This document shows positions 32,301 through 45,700 of a stretch of 64,000 bases of DNA, one piece after another. The notes under the pieces are model-generated. The model saw only the letters and a list, made by a program, of their open reading frames with translations, searched no databases and had not been told where the DNA came from. Origin of the DNA: Pseudovirgaria hyperparasitica (lineage: Eukaryota > Ascomycota > Dothideomycetes > Acrospermales > Acrospermaceae); assembly GCF_010093815.1 (NCBI RefSeq), contig NW_022985572.1, positions 265,897-329,896 on the forward strand, given 5' to 3'. The translations under genes were made by a program, and so were the position numbers. Positions within the stretch are counted from its first letter, which is position 1. Every line of letters begins with the position of its first letter.

Positions 32301-35300
32301 AGCAGCTAGCCGCGCTCCTCGTATGCAGAGGATACCCTGTGGACTTGGCCAACGTCAACTTTCCAAAGGGTTTACACGGTCTGAAAGCCCTGCCTAGTCT
32401 TCCATCGTATCCTTGGAACCACACCACTAAGTTCTGGGCCGAGCCTCGTGTAAGTCGAGAGCATAGGTTCAGAAAACATGCTTCGCACGACCTGCTCGGC
32501 GTCCGGGTCCCCGGTGCTAACCCGTTCTCTCCTTCATGGCGGCACATTATCCGAACAGGTGATATTCCCTGGGTACGCGATCACGAAGTGCAGTCGAATA
32601 TCGTTTATCCGGGCGCTGGATGTATCGCAATGGCCATTGAAGCCATGCGTCAGCTGTCTTTGGATGAGGGCAAGACCATTACTGGCTACAATCTTCGTGA
32701 TATACAAATCACCAGGGCGCTAGTGATTCCTGACACGCCTGAAGGGATCGAAGTGCAGCTAACACTCTCGGCACCAGACGACAAAGCCTTGATGGGGGAT
32801 TGGCGCAATTTCCATGTCTACTCCGCGCTCTCCAATGGCGAGTGGGCCGAGAATTGCAGCGGATACATCGCCGTCGCGGTAGAGCATGTGCGCAATTCTA
32901 TCAACAACATCCCTCCTGAAGCATCAAAAGGCCATCTCACAAGCTCTGTGGAGCCTAGTGCTCTATTTAAAAAATTACACCAGGCTGGCGTACGTCATGG
33001 TCCTTCGTTCCAGAACCTTATGACAATTGAAGTCGGACATAGCAAGTCGAGGGCAACATTCAAAGTACCTGATACAGCATCCCTGATGCCATCGAACTAT
33101 CAAAGCCGTCATGTGATACATCCTATCACTTTAGACGCCGTGTTCCAGGTCGCTTATTCCACTTTGACCGTGGAGCAGCAAGATAGGGTCGGGGCTGCGG
33201 TACCAAGATCTATCACAACAATGTACATCTCGGAAGAGATCAACAGTAATCCCGGTGATGTACTTATAGCTTGCTCAGATCTCTTGCATGTAGATCGTCA
33301 GGGATTTGAAACAAGTATACTGGTGACAGGCACAGATTCAGTGGCACCACTTCTGCAGATAGGCGATATGCACTACCGCAGTCTCGGGTTGAGTCTTGAG
33401 TCCCAAGATGAAGAAGAGGTAGACCTTTGCTTGACAGTCAACTGGGTCCCTAGTCTCGATCATGGCGATCTGCAAGAGCTGCATGGGACGTTGTCATATG
33501 CAGTCGATATCGACGAGAAGATTATAGGAGAAGACTTGACTCGAGCGACTTATCACTTCATTCATGACACTATCAATGCCCTGAGCGATGAAGATATCTC
33601 CGGCCTAAAGTCCCATCACGCAACATGGCTGGATTGGATGCGCCGTATCGAAGCGCAAGCTATGAACAATGAGCTTGCTCCTAAAAGCTCTAAATGGCCC
33701 GAAACCAGCGATGGTGTCAAACAGATGCTCTACGACCGAGTTGCTTCTCACAGCGTCAATGGGCAGATGCTTGTACGTCTTGGGAAGCATTTCGTCAATA
33801 TCATGCGCAACAAAGTCGAACCTTTGGAGATCATGATGGAGGGCCAACTGTTATACAAATTTTATCGTGAGATGTTACATTTTACTCGGTCCATCCTGCA
33901 AGCTGTGGAGCTACTAAAAGTCTATTCTCGGCAGCATCCCTGTGCCAATATCCTGGAGATAGGCGCCGGAACCGGGTCATGTACAGGACCTGCCTTATAC
34001 GCTCTTGGTGGCAATACGGATAACTCGAAACCTCAATTCGCACATTACGAATTTACAGATATTTCCTCTGGGTTCTTCGGTGAGGCAAGAAAGAACTTTG
34101 CTGCCTGGGGCGATCTTGTCACTTACCGGACGCTTGACATCGAAAAGAGCCCTGAAGAACAATCCTTCCAGCTTGCGACGTACGATGTTATCATAGCATG
34201 CCTGGTCTTGCATGCAACAAAAGATATTGACAATACGATGAGGAATGTCAGAAGTCTACTCAAACCTGGTGGCAAGTTGATTCTTGTTGAGACTACACAA
34301 GACTCAATCGACGTAAATATGATATTCGGCTCACTGCCTGGCTGGTGGCTCAGTAGGTCACTGTCGCTGCATATTTAATGAAATCTGCTGACCCCATCTG
34401 AAGGTCAGGAGTCGGAGCGAAAGCATAGCCCCAACCTTAATCTTGACATGTGGAAAGACGTACTCCCGCGAACGGGCTTTTCCGGAATTGACTTCGATGT
34501 TTGGGACTGCGAAGATGCCAAGCATCGATCAATGAGCGTTATACTATCCACGGCAGTCCCGGAGAACGTTGTTCAATTCCCGACGAAGATCTCTCTGATA
34601 CACAGTGACGATACTCCGCCTGAAGCTTGGCTACGGACACTCTGTGACGCTTTCCAGAAGGTAACGGGTAGTGTGCCCATGATAGAACGGCTGGAGGACT
34701 TGAGATCTGACGGTAAAGCTTGTGTGTTTGTCACTGAGATGTCTACGCCCACCTTGAGTAAGATGAATGAGACTCAATTTGAGGCTATCAAGGGCATGGT
34801 TGGAAATTCTAAGGGCTTACTCTGGGTCACAAGGGGCGCGACCGGAGGTTGTGTCAATCCAGAGCTGAGTTTACACTCTGGACTACTACGTGTGAGAAGG
34901 GTCGAGGATGCAGCGAAGAAGTACATCTCCCTCGATCTCGACCCGTCAGAGGAAACCTTTACAGTCGCCAACGCACACCATATCGCGAGCATTTTCAGGC
35001 ACACTTTTGATGAAAGTCGCGCCGGTGACGAGATAGAGACCGAGTATGCAACCAGGGCGTCACGTGTACTCATACCTCGTGTTCGCTTCAGCCGCCCCGA
35101 AAGTGAAGACGCGCTCAATCCAAAGGATCGCCCGGCTGAGCTACAGCCCTTCCAGCGACCTGACCGTAGATTACGCATGTTCGTAGACACGCCTGGTTCT
35201 CTGGACAGTATCTTGTTCAAGACTGATCCTCAAGACGATGATTATCTGCCCTGCAACTTCGTTGAGATCGAAGGCAAGGCATTTGGCCTCAATTTCCGTG

Positions 35301-37441
35301 ATGTCATGGTAGCGATGGGGCAGCTGAAGGAGAAGAACATGGGCTTCGAATGTGGCGGCGTTATCACTCGAGTCGGCTCTGCAGTCTCAGACTTCGAGGT
35401 CGGCGACCGCGTCTGCGCTCTTACGGCTCATGGTCACTGGGCCAGTCGAAGTCGTGTTCCATCAACCTCTTGTGCTCGGATCCCCCCTTCGATGAGCTTT
35501 GAAACTGCAGCCTCCATTCCCATGGTCTTCCTTACGGCGTATTATTCACTGTTCGAGGCTGGACGGCTAGAGAGAGGTGAATCGGTTCTGATACATGCCG
35601 CTTCTGGTGGTGTTGGTCAAGCTGCTATCATGCTCGCTTCATTGAAGGGTGCAGAAATATTTGCTACTGTTTCGACAAAAGAGAAGCGCGAATTCCTTAA
35701 GCATACGTACCATTTGGATGACGATCACATATTTTCAAGTCGTACTGCTTCGTTCGCGACGGACCTCAAGGTGGCGACTGGTGGAAGGGGTGTCGACATC
35801 GTCCTCAACTCTCTCGCCGGTAAGCTCCTGGACGAAAGCTGGCATTGCTTAGCCCCATATGGCCGTTTCATTGAGCTTGGCAAAAGGGATATCCAGTCGA
35901 ACAAACGACTAGAGATGCAGCCATTCGGCACCGCAGTTTCTTTTGTGGCATTCGACCTGATACACCTAAGCGACTACAGACCCGCAGTCGTTTCTCGCAT
36001 GCTGAATCATATCCTGCAGCTTCTAGGAGAAGGACTGATAACCACAATCTCACCAATTAAAGTGTCCCCTATCTCGGACATCGTCCGCGCGTTTCGTACG
36101 ATGCAGGCTGGTAAGCACGTCGGAAAGATTGTGCTCCGTGTTGGAGAGGAAGATGTAGTATCGGTAAGCACATCTTAGATGAACCCGACGAAGTGGCTAA
36201 TTAGAAAACAGGCAGTGCCAGATTGCAAGCATACACGGTTGTCACCGGATGTAACCTACCTTCTCGTCGGGGGTGTCGGAGGCATTGGTCGTTCACTGGC
36301 CCGCTGGTTCGTGGCCCATGGAGCGCGCTACCTTCTTCTGCTATCGCGCAATGCTGCTTCTAGATCCGAGTCTGAGCAGCTCATCGAATCACTCAAGGCC
36401 GATGGCTGTATAGTCTTGGTCAAGAACTGCGATATCGCGGATAAAGAAAGCCTTGCCACTGTTGTGCGGGACTGTGGTACAGTTCTTCCTCCTATCAAAG
36501 GACTTGTACAGGGAGCAATGGTCCTTCAGGTAAGCAAAGTTAAATCATTCTGCGTTCAGCTCGTTTCTCTTTCCCCCGTATCGTATCTGACCTTCTCCCA
36601 GGATTCTATATGGGAACGAATGACCTTTGCGAAGTGGCGGGCGGCAGTCTCCCCGAAAGTGGCTGGTTCGTATAACCTGCACGCCCAGTTTGCGGACTCT
36701 CTCGACTTCTTCATCATGCTCTCCTCAGTTGCCGGTTTCATTGGGAATGCGAGTCAGGCGAATTATGCGGCTGGTAATACCTACCAAGATGCTCTTGCCC
36801 GCCACCGCACCTCGTTGAACCTTCCTGCGGTATCCATCGACCTCGGTCTGGTCAAGGAGATTGGCTACGTATCCGAAAATAAAGAGCTAGGCGAGCGCCT
36901 CCTCAGGGACGGTCACCGCGCCCTCGAAGAGAAGGAGGTCCTTGACCTTGTTTCAGCTGCTATACGTAATCCATACCGCGCTCTCAACGCAAGTCAAATC
37001 ATTACTGGCCTTCTTCCAATCGCCGTGCCGCAGCAGACTCAAACTGGGTGGCGCGCCGATCCACGTTTTGTTGGTCTGAAGCAGCAGGCACGTTCCAAAA
37101 GTGGTATGTGCCAGGGCTATAATACTGCCACGGGTACCATCACGCTTAGTCTGAAGGACCAGATAGGCGGGGCCGAATCAGAGATTGATGCGGTGAATGT
37201 CCTCACGCGTGCTATCGTGGCGAAGCTCGCAGAGATGTTTCTGATCCCAGAGGTAGATATAGATGTTTCGTTGCCTCTGGCGAAGTACGGCGTGGACTCA
37301 CTAGTGGCGGTGGAGATGCGGAATTGGCTGGTTGCGGCTACACGGTGTGAGGTATCGATCTTCGACATCCTGGGATGTAGTAGCCTGAGAGAATTGGCTG
37401 GGAAGGTTTCCGGGAGGTGTAAAGCCTTAGGAAAGAAGTAG
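29338..37441 (+). CDS. Highly reducing type I polyketide synthase (KS-AT-DH-MT-ER-KR-ACP)
   Basis: Iterative HR-PKS of 2575 residues. Introns 29698-29744, 29832-29885, 29944-29993, 30632-30685, 34353-34403, 36164-36211 and 36530-36601 restore a single frame. KS (about 66-490): DTGCSTS with Cys237, THGTGT with His372, [10 protein letters not shown] with His411. AT (about 590-910): GHSSGE with Ser684. DH (about 980-1290): WVRDHEV with His1014 and HPITLD with Asp1198. C-methyltransferase: EIGAGTGSC near 1472-1480. ER (about 1870-2175): [13 protein letters not shown] (about 2200-2380): GGVGGIG, SSVAG and NYAAGN. ACP: YGVDSL with Ser2529. All domains look active, so a reduced, methyl-branched chain is expected. 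There is no thioesterase or reductase after the ACP, so release needs a separate enzyme, plausibly the acyltransferase at 19845. LovF has the same domain order. Last gene before the transposon island. Confidence 0.93.
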
Positions 37442-37559
37442 AGCGATATACATTCCTAAATTTTTAGTATTATATAGATTTATAACTATCCGAATAGTAA
37501 ATTACTCTTCTTAATGTTTATAGAGTATTATATAAGTCTTAAATTATATACTTATTATT
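37442..37559. other. Boundary between the cluster and the RIP-mutated island
   Basis: About 118 bp after the PKS stop. Composition falls sharply to AT-rich and CA/TG dinucleotides disappear within this stretch. Confidence 0.6.
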
Positions 37560-37968
37560 AGCTATAATAATAATAATAGTATTATTATATAACTAGATAG
37601 AGTAGTTTCTACTCTATAGATATATACCTTCTCTAGTCTAAGCTATTATATAAGAAGAAACCTTTAAAGAAAAAAATCCCTTCTCTCTATAACTATATCT
37701 TATTAAGTCTTTATATCTTCTAAGGTATATAGCTATTAGATATATCTATAGATCTATAATCTATATTACTATTATTTTATTCTTAAATAGTATATATAGA
37801 GTATATAGATTATTAGTTAAGGGTTACCCTTAACTAATAATTAGAGTTCTTCTAGAGTTCTTCTAGTATATACTAGGGTCTATCTAGTATATATCTAGTT
37901 TCTTCTAGTATATATATCTAGATCTACTAGTATTAAGGAAGTAGAAGATATATAAGTATCTATAAAAA
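37560..37968 (-). mobile_element. LINE copy C, 5'-truncated 3' end
   Basis: Starts with a short TAA tail on the left, then TATTATATAACTAG and AGTCTAAGCTATTATATAAG, which match the 3' ends at 39117 and 55466. It stops at TATCTAT, where the 5' end of copy D begins. Heavily RIP-mutated, no coding capacity. Confidence 0.7.
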
Positions 37969-38914
37969 AACTTCTTATACTCTAAGGGACTAAAACTAGT
38001 TAATTTAGGGTAATATAGTAATCTATATATATTAATTAATAGAGTATACTAAGTATAATAACCTTTAATCTATATATATAGTATATAATATATAATAGTA
38101 CTAATATATAGAGATACTATATATATATACTTAAAAACTCTTTAGAGTAGTAAGTATAGACTACTACTAATAAATACTAATATACTAACTCTCTTTTATT
38201 AGTTAAGAGTAGTTCTTAACTAATAATTATAGTAGCCTTAGATACTAATATACTCTAGCTTCTACTAGGTATACCCCTACTATTAATATAATAGAAATAG
38301 CTATATAGTAGTATATTCTAGAATAACTAATCTACTATCTAAAAAATAAAAAATAACTAAGAGTATAAAATACTATAGATAACTAGAATAGAGAGAACTC
38401 TACTTAGAGATACTCTTATAGATAAGATTAAATACTAGATAATATATATATAGAGAGAGAGATTAAGAAAGAAGAGACTACTCTTCTTAATATCTTCTAG
38501 AGTCTAGTCTAGAATATTAAAGAACTTATTATAGAAGTAAAATAGATACTAAAAGTAAATCTAGAGTCTAGACTAGACTAAATTAAGACTAGTCTACTAA
38601 GAATCTAGAAAGACCTTATCTAGAAGAAATATCTAACTACTTAAATATAAGTTATAGTACTATTAAATAGTATAATTAGAATAATCTAAATACTAAGAAT
38701 ATCTATAAAAGAAGTATATAATATATAGATTATTATTTAGAATAAAGAAATTCTTATATAGGTCTAGAAGGTATCTCTAAAGAATATTATTAATAAGATT
38801 AATAAATAAAAAGAAATATAGTTAAATATAATTATAGCTAAACTTACTCTAGAAGATATAATACTAACTACTACTATTAATATAGTCTAGTAGACTATCT
38901 TCTATAATCTAAAT

Positions 38915-38920
<6 letters not shown>
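37969..38920 (+). mobile_element. LINE copy D, 5' part (promoter/5' UTR and start of ORF1)
   Basis: Plus-strand sequence from an A-run plus CTTCTTATACTCT matches the reverse complement of 61690 down to about 60200, which is the 5' end of LINE B with the inserted retroelement skipped. So the 5' end of the family is defined by two copies. It is interrupted at the TAA repeat that forms the tail of copy A. Confidence 0.7.
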
Positions 38921-39012
<92 letters not shown>

Positions 39013-39022
39013 NNNNNNNNNN

Positions 39023-39117
<95 letters not shown>
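38920..39117. repeat. (TAA)n microsatellite with assembly gap
   Basis: About 190 bp of TAA/AAT repeat, interrupted by Ns. It is best explained as the 3' tail of minus-strand LINE copy A. Confidence 0.9.
39013..39022. other. Assembly gap of 10 Ns
   Basis: Ten Ns in the middle of the TAA repeat. The true distance is unknown and the join may be artificial. Confidence 0.98.
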
Positions 39118-39660
39118 TTATATAACTAGGTAGAGTAGTTTACTCTATAGATATATATCTTCTCTAGTCTAAGCTATTATATAAGAAGAAACCTTTATAA
39201 AAGGAAAAACTCTCTTCTTTCTATAACTATATCTTATAAAGTCTCTATATTATCTTAAGTATATAGCTATTAAGAATATCTATAGATCTATAATCTATAG
39301 TACTATTATTTTTACCCTTAGATAGTATATATAGAGTATAGGGGTTATTAGTTAAGGGTTACCCTTTAACTAATAATTAGAGTTCTTCTAGAGTTCTTCC
39401 GGCGTATACTAGGGTCTATCTAGTATATATCTAGTTATATCTAATATATATATCTAGATCTATTAGTATTAGGGGAGAGAGAGATATATAAATATCTACT
39501 AGGCGATCTTCTTAGAATACTTATTAAGCTACTATATAATATTAGAGGTCCTTATTATATAGATAAGTAATTATCTCTATATATAGAGGTCCGGGTATAT
39601 TATAAGATAGTATTATATTATATATCTCTAGCTATATACTTTATACTATAGAGACCTCCC
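39118..39660 (-). mobile_element. LINE copy A, 3' UTR fragment
   Basis: Parallel to 55466-56000 of LINE B base for base apart from many C-to-T and G-to-A changes. It contains the shared block TTAGTTAAGGGTTACCC near 39350. It ends where the Gypsy element 1 repeat begins. Confidence 0.75.
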
Positions 39661-39735
39661 TTATTAAACTTACTATATTCTATAAATACTCTTACGTCTA
39701 TATATATATCGTATTTCTATAATATTAAGTTTAAT
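39660..39735 (+). repeat. Direct repeat at left end of Gypsy 1 (partial LTR)
   Basis: Begins CTCCCTTATTAAACTTAC and matches 46706-46780 with a few transitions. Shorter than a usual LTR. Confidence 0.6.
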
Positions 39736-42700
39736 TCTATTTTACTCTCTAAGTACTTTACTATAGACTTTAGAGATAATATATAGAGTAATACTAGAGG
39801 CGAGCCGGGCTAAGACCTAGGTCTAAATACTAGGTTATAAAGCGCTAAAGAGATAATCTTTAATCTATTATAGCGCTAGTAAGCTCTTAAATAAGAGATT
39901 CTTACTATAAGAAACTAAGTCTTCTAGAATTAATTAAGCTCTACTATAAATAAACTACTAAAGTCTCTACTTAAAAAGATAACCTTAACTCTATAAACTA
40001 ACTAGGAACTATTAGGACCTAGGGACTAGAAACCGCCCTTCTAGAATAGTAAAGTAGCTACCTTCTAAGACTATCTATTATAGTTATATAGCTTCTATAA
40101 GATATAATCCACGCTTAAGCTAAAGCTATCTCTAGATTACTACTAGAACGCTATCTATAATACTCTACTAGCTTATAAGAGAAACTAAATATAATACTTC
40201 TAGGAAAGAGGAGACTCTATAAAAGGTAAGAACCCTAAAGCCTTCTTTATATAACTTAAGTATATATTTACGGATAGTAATAAGAAGGCTAAGGCCTTAG
40301 AAAAGCTTTTATTACTTAAATATATAAATAGCTAATCTTAGTATAAATACTAACTTAAATTTAATAGGCTTCTACTAAGCGCTAATAGAGATAACTAGAA
40401 AGATAGTATAAAAATTAGCTATCTCTAAAATATCTTCTTAAACCCTACTTATATATATATAGTCTCTATACTAAGAATTATAGACTACTATAGCTTCACG
40501 GAAGAGGTTAAGAGAATTATAATAAACTTAGAAGATACTAAGTAGTTTAAGGTAGCTAATAAGAAGTAGAAAAAGAATATAGTTACTATAATAAAAAGCA
40601 TAGTAGCTATAAGATTATATAAGTATTATACTATAGCTAAAAAGAATAAAGATAGAGATACTATTATAGACTCTATATATATAAGTAGAGACTAGAAGAA
40701 AGAATCTAGATTCTACTATAAGACGGAGGAGATACTAAAGGTAAAGTAGATTAACTAAGTAGAAAGGGATAGATACTAGAAAGAAGGGCTCTACTTCCGT
40801 TATAGAGTATTAGAATACTAGATTAAAGACTATCTATATACTAATCCCTCCTTAACCTCTAAAAGAATTATAAAGATTAATTAAGTTAAAATTATACCTC
40901 TATTAGAGATTAAAGATAATCTTATAGATTCTAGTAATAAGTACTTAGAAAATATATAACTCTCTCTTAAAGTTAAGAGTAGAGAGTAGAGAATATACTA
41001 GTAGATAGATAGATTAAGTTCTAAAGTATAATAGATAGAAACCTTATATATATGGACGTAGTCCTCTAAAAAGCTATTAGGACTTTTATACTTATTAATA
41101 AAGACTACTAGTACTATACTATAATTTAAGAAGATCTAATAGAAGGTCTAGGACTCCCCTATATAAATTATATAAAGTATATAATTAAGGGAGTAATAGA
41201 TACTATAAATAACTCTAAAATTTAGGGAGTTATCGCGTTTTATATAGAGATAGATAATTATAGATAAGATATCTATACTTATATAGTATCTAACTTAGTC
41301 TTCCCGCTTATCCTTAGAAACCCTTAGAAAGTATATAATAAGATATAGACCGCGCCCGATAAGCGATAGTACTACTATAGCTAAGTAAAGTAATAGATAG
41401 ACGAAGGTCTTAACTACTATAAGCTAGAGACCGCTAAAGAGTAGACGGACCCTATAAAAGAATATAAGAACTCTAAAGAGACTCTTATAGTAAATATAGT
41501 ATCTATAGAGAATATCTATAAGGCGCTAGAGAAGAAGAAAGAGCTATTACTAGAATAGATACGGAAGATACTACCCCTATAACTCTAGAATATAGCTCTA
41601 CTATTTTCTAAAAGGAAAGTAGATAAACTTACGCCGTACTAACTAGAGATTAATTATAAAATTAAGATATATAAGAAAGCGGATAGAATACTAATAGACT
41701 TACTATAGGGGCGGCTATTTAGTATAGTAAAGAACGAGCTCCTTATACTAGTAAAACTTCTAAGAGACCTCCTAGTAAAAGGGCTAATTTAGTATACTAT
41801 ATTAGAAGCTACGGCCTCTATATTATTTATAAGAAAGTCTAGCGGAGGACTCTAGTTCTATTATAACTACTACGCCTTAAATACTATTACTAAGCCTAAC
41901 TAATACCCCTTACTACTAATACTAGAGACTCTCTAAAATCTAATAGACGCTAAATAGTTAACTAAGGTAGACGTTATTACCGCCTTCTACTAGATCTATA
42001 TAGCCTCTAGCTATAAATATAAGATAGCGTTTAGAACTCGGCTAGGGTTATTTAAATAGATAGTATATCTATTCGGGTTATTAGGGGCTCTAGTAACCTT
42101 CTAATAGTATATTAACTCCTTACTATAAGAATAGCTAGACGACTTTACTTTAGTCTATATAGATAATATAATTATCTACTTAAATAGGTCGAAGGAAGAC
42201 TACTTTAGTAAAGTATATATTATTCTTTAGAAGCTCTAGAACGGAGGCCTCTACCTAGACCCTAGGAAAAGTAAGTTTACTTATAAAAAGATTAAGTATC
42301 TTAGATTTATTATATATACTAATAGAAAAGATATAGACTCTAACCTAGAGAAGCTAGAAGTAGTAAAGGACTAGTAGAAGCTAAATACCTAGAAGGAAGT
42401 ATAACGGTTCCTTAGATTCTATAACTACTACTAGATATTTATTATAAACTATTCTAAGCTAGCCGGGCCTCTTACGGCGCTTACTAGTAAGAATACTCTA
42501 TTCTTCTAGAGAAAGAATAAGGAAGAGTTATTCTAGACCCTAAAGAAGAAGTTCTTAGAGACCCTAGTTATAGTATACTAGGACCCTCGTTAGAAGACGT
42601 TTCTTAAGATAGACTATAGTAGGTTCGCGCTTAGAGAAGTACTACTTTAGAAAAATAAAGGAACTCTTAGATCTATTAGGTTTTTCTTATAGAAGCTAAA

Positions 42701-45700
42701 TAAAGTAGAGATTAACTATAATATCTATAATAAGGAGATACTCGCTATAATCTTCTACTTAAAGTTCTAGAACTCTAAGTTAAAAGCGTATAGTCCCTTT
42801 ACTATATAGATAGACTATAAGAATCTTAAATACTTTATAATAAAGTATTATCTATTAGAATACTAAATATAGTAGTATAAAACCTTATCTAAGTACTAGT
42901 TCTCTCTAGTTTACTAACCGGGATCTAAAGCGGTTATCTCTAACACTCTATTAAGATAGAAATAAGATATACTTAGAGTAGATAATAAAGAGTCTAGGTT
43001 CCGTAGGTTTCTAGACCCTAAGAATATAAAAGATTAGCTAGTCCCTAAGATAAGGCTATTAGCGGCCTATACTATTAACTTACTATTTAAAGATATATTA
43101 CTAGAGACTAAGTCTACCTATAAAGAGCTAGCTTCCCTAGAATCTTTCTAGAACTACTCTCTAAATAATCTATAGGCTATAATAATAGAAAAGAACTTAA
43201 TATACTAAACTATACTCTATATAGTAATAGAAGAAGTATAGTTATTTCTAAGTAAGATAAAGCTAAAAGTCTAAGTAGTAGATTATAGTATTAGCTTAGA
43301 GGGCTACCTTAACTACTATAGAAAATTATAGATACTAGGCGCGAAGGTAACTACGGAAGCTAAGTATAAAGTACTAGAGCCTAGTAAGTTAGAAGGGGAT
43401 ATTCTTTAGACTAAGCTTATCTAGTCTATATACGACTTACTACTCTATAGCTATCTAGACTAAGATTCTACCGCTTCTATACTAGTATAAAGCTTCTACT
43501 AGCCGCTATAGGTAAGATATATAAGATAGTTTCTATAAAATTATAACTACTATAGATAGAATAAGGTATAGTAGAAATAAAAATACGGACTTCTAAAGCC
43601 TTTTCTAGTCCCTAATTATTTCTTCTAGAAGATCTTAATAGACTTTATTACTAACCTACCCGGCTTAGAAGGGAACCGCTACTTATAGATTATTAAAGAC
43701 CGCCTAAGTAAGACTATAGTATTATAAGTAATATCTACTATAAAGGTAGAGAAATACGCTAAGACGTTTATAGATTACTAGGTAAGGTACTACGGTATAC
43801 CCTTAGTAATAATAAGTAATTAAGAAATAAACTAGACTAGCTATTTCTAGAAGACCTTTTATAGTCTTACTAGAGTAATCTAAAGACTAAGCTCTATATA
43901 CTATCCTTAAATAGATAGAGGCCTAGAGAGAATAAACTAGAAGATATAGAGCTACTTACGAAACTTTATTAATTAGGAATAGTCTAATTAGAAAACCTAG
44001 CTTCTAACTACGTAACTAGTACTAAACGCACGCTACTAAGTAGAGCTAGAAATAAGTCTATTCTTTACTATCTATAGATATAATCTACTATCCTCTATAC
44101 CTCTATAGATAGAAGCTAACTCTAGTTCCTCGCTCTCTACTAAATAAAGAGCGGAAACCTTTATAAAAAAGATAAAGAATATTACTAAGCTATATTAAGT
44201 AAATATAGCGGAGGCTATCTAAAAGTAAGAGAAGTCTATAAATAGAAAGTAAACTCTAGTACTAGTATACTATATAGAAGATAAAGTATAGCTTAATTTA
44301 AGAAACTATATAATAAGTTAACTAAAGAAGAACCTAGACTTAAAGCACGCGAAATATACTATAGATAAAGTTCTATTATTAGTATCTATTAGACTAAGGG
44401 GACTTCCTAGTAATATCTACCTAGTATTCTATATAGATCTACTTAGACTAGCTAGCGAAGACCCTCTATCTAGATAGAAGACTAATAATAAATAACTAGA
44501 CTCTATACTTATTAAGATATATAAAGAGTAGTAAATTAAAGAGATACTATATACTAGAAATAAAGGGCGAGGATAGAGAAGAGAAGTCCTAGTAAAATAG
44601 GCCGGATACTATAATCTAATATAGGAACCCTTAGTAAATCTAATAGATACTACTATATTAGATAAGTTTAAATAGAAGTTTAGACCTACTAAGATAAATA
44701 ATAGTCTACTAGAGTAGTAGACTATAAAGAAAAAGAAGGTATCTATCTAGTAATCTATAGAATATATAGATAAAGAAGAGGAAGACTATATAGTCTTAAG
44801 AGAGAATAGAAAAGAAATTCATTCTATAGAAAGAAAAGAATAAAAAAAGAGAGAGAGAACTAAATACTAAAGAAAAAGGCCTAGAGACTAGTATATTCTA
44901 ATAGACCTATAGATTAGTCTAATAGAGCCCTAATACTAACGCCGGAAGAATACCGCCTATACTATAATAGAAGGTTAGTAAGAGAATTTAACTAGATTCT
45001 AGAATTAAACTTATATTTAACTCTACTAGGCTACTATATTAGTTATCTAAGTAGTTATCTAGAAGGCAACGGTACTAAAAGTATAGTTAGTAATTATTTA
45101 TCTAGAGAGTCTAAATAGTCTTATATAGGAAGTAGACTAGCTACTTATAAGGGCTATAAAGTCTTTATAGCTTTTAGAATCTAGGCGAGGTTCTTATAGA
45201 TATCTAGTCTAAACTAACTATTAGCCGGGCGTTAAAATATAGAACTAGAAGAGAAAAGAACTTACGCCCTAGTATTAGCTAACCGAGTCTATACTATATA
45301 AGTAATATAAGTAATCTCCGGCCTAAAATACTCGGTTAGTAGTTATTATAATAAGGGTTTCTAAGTTAGCTTATAGATTCTAGTAATTTACCTTTCTTAG
45401 GGTATAACGAGTATAGAAGTAACTTTAGTTTAACTAAGCGAATTAGCGGAGCCTAATATAAATAATATAGAGTCTAATACTTACTACTTAGTTAGTATAG
45501 TCTTTACTAGCTAGAGTATAGCTCTAGTAGTAGATAATATTATTTATCTATAGAACCCGAGCGTTAGTAACTAGACCCTAACTAGATAAGAAAGAAGAAT
45601 CTAATCTTATAATAGAGAAGAATAAGATTATTAAGGTCTAGAAAAATAGAAGAGAAGCTATACCTTTATACTCGGGACCCTTAAAATTATAAATAGATCT

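Noticed and set aside
34350-36215. Frameshifted or split PKS (two or three genes)
   Set aside because: Introns 34353-34403 and 36164-36211 keep the frame and every domain is complete; total coding length is a multiple of three.
37560-38920. LINE copies C and D as one element with a twin-priming 5' inversion
   Set aside because: The inverted part starts exactly at the family's 5' terminus rather than at an internal point, so a separate insertion of D into C fits better.
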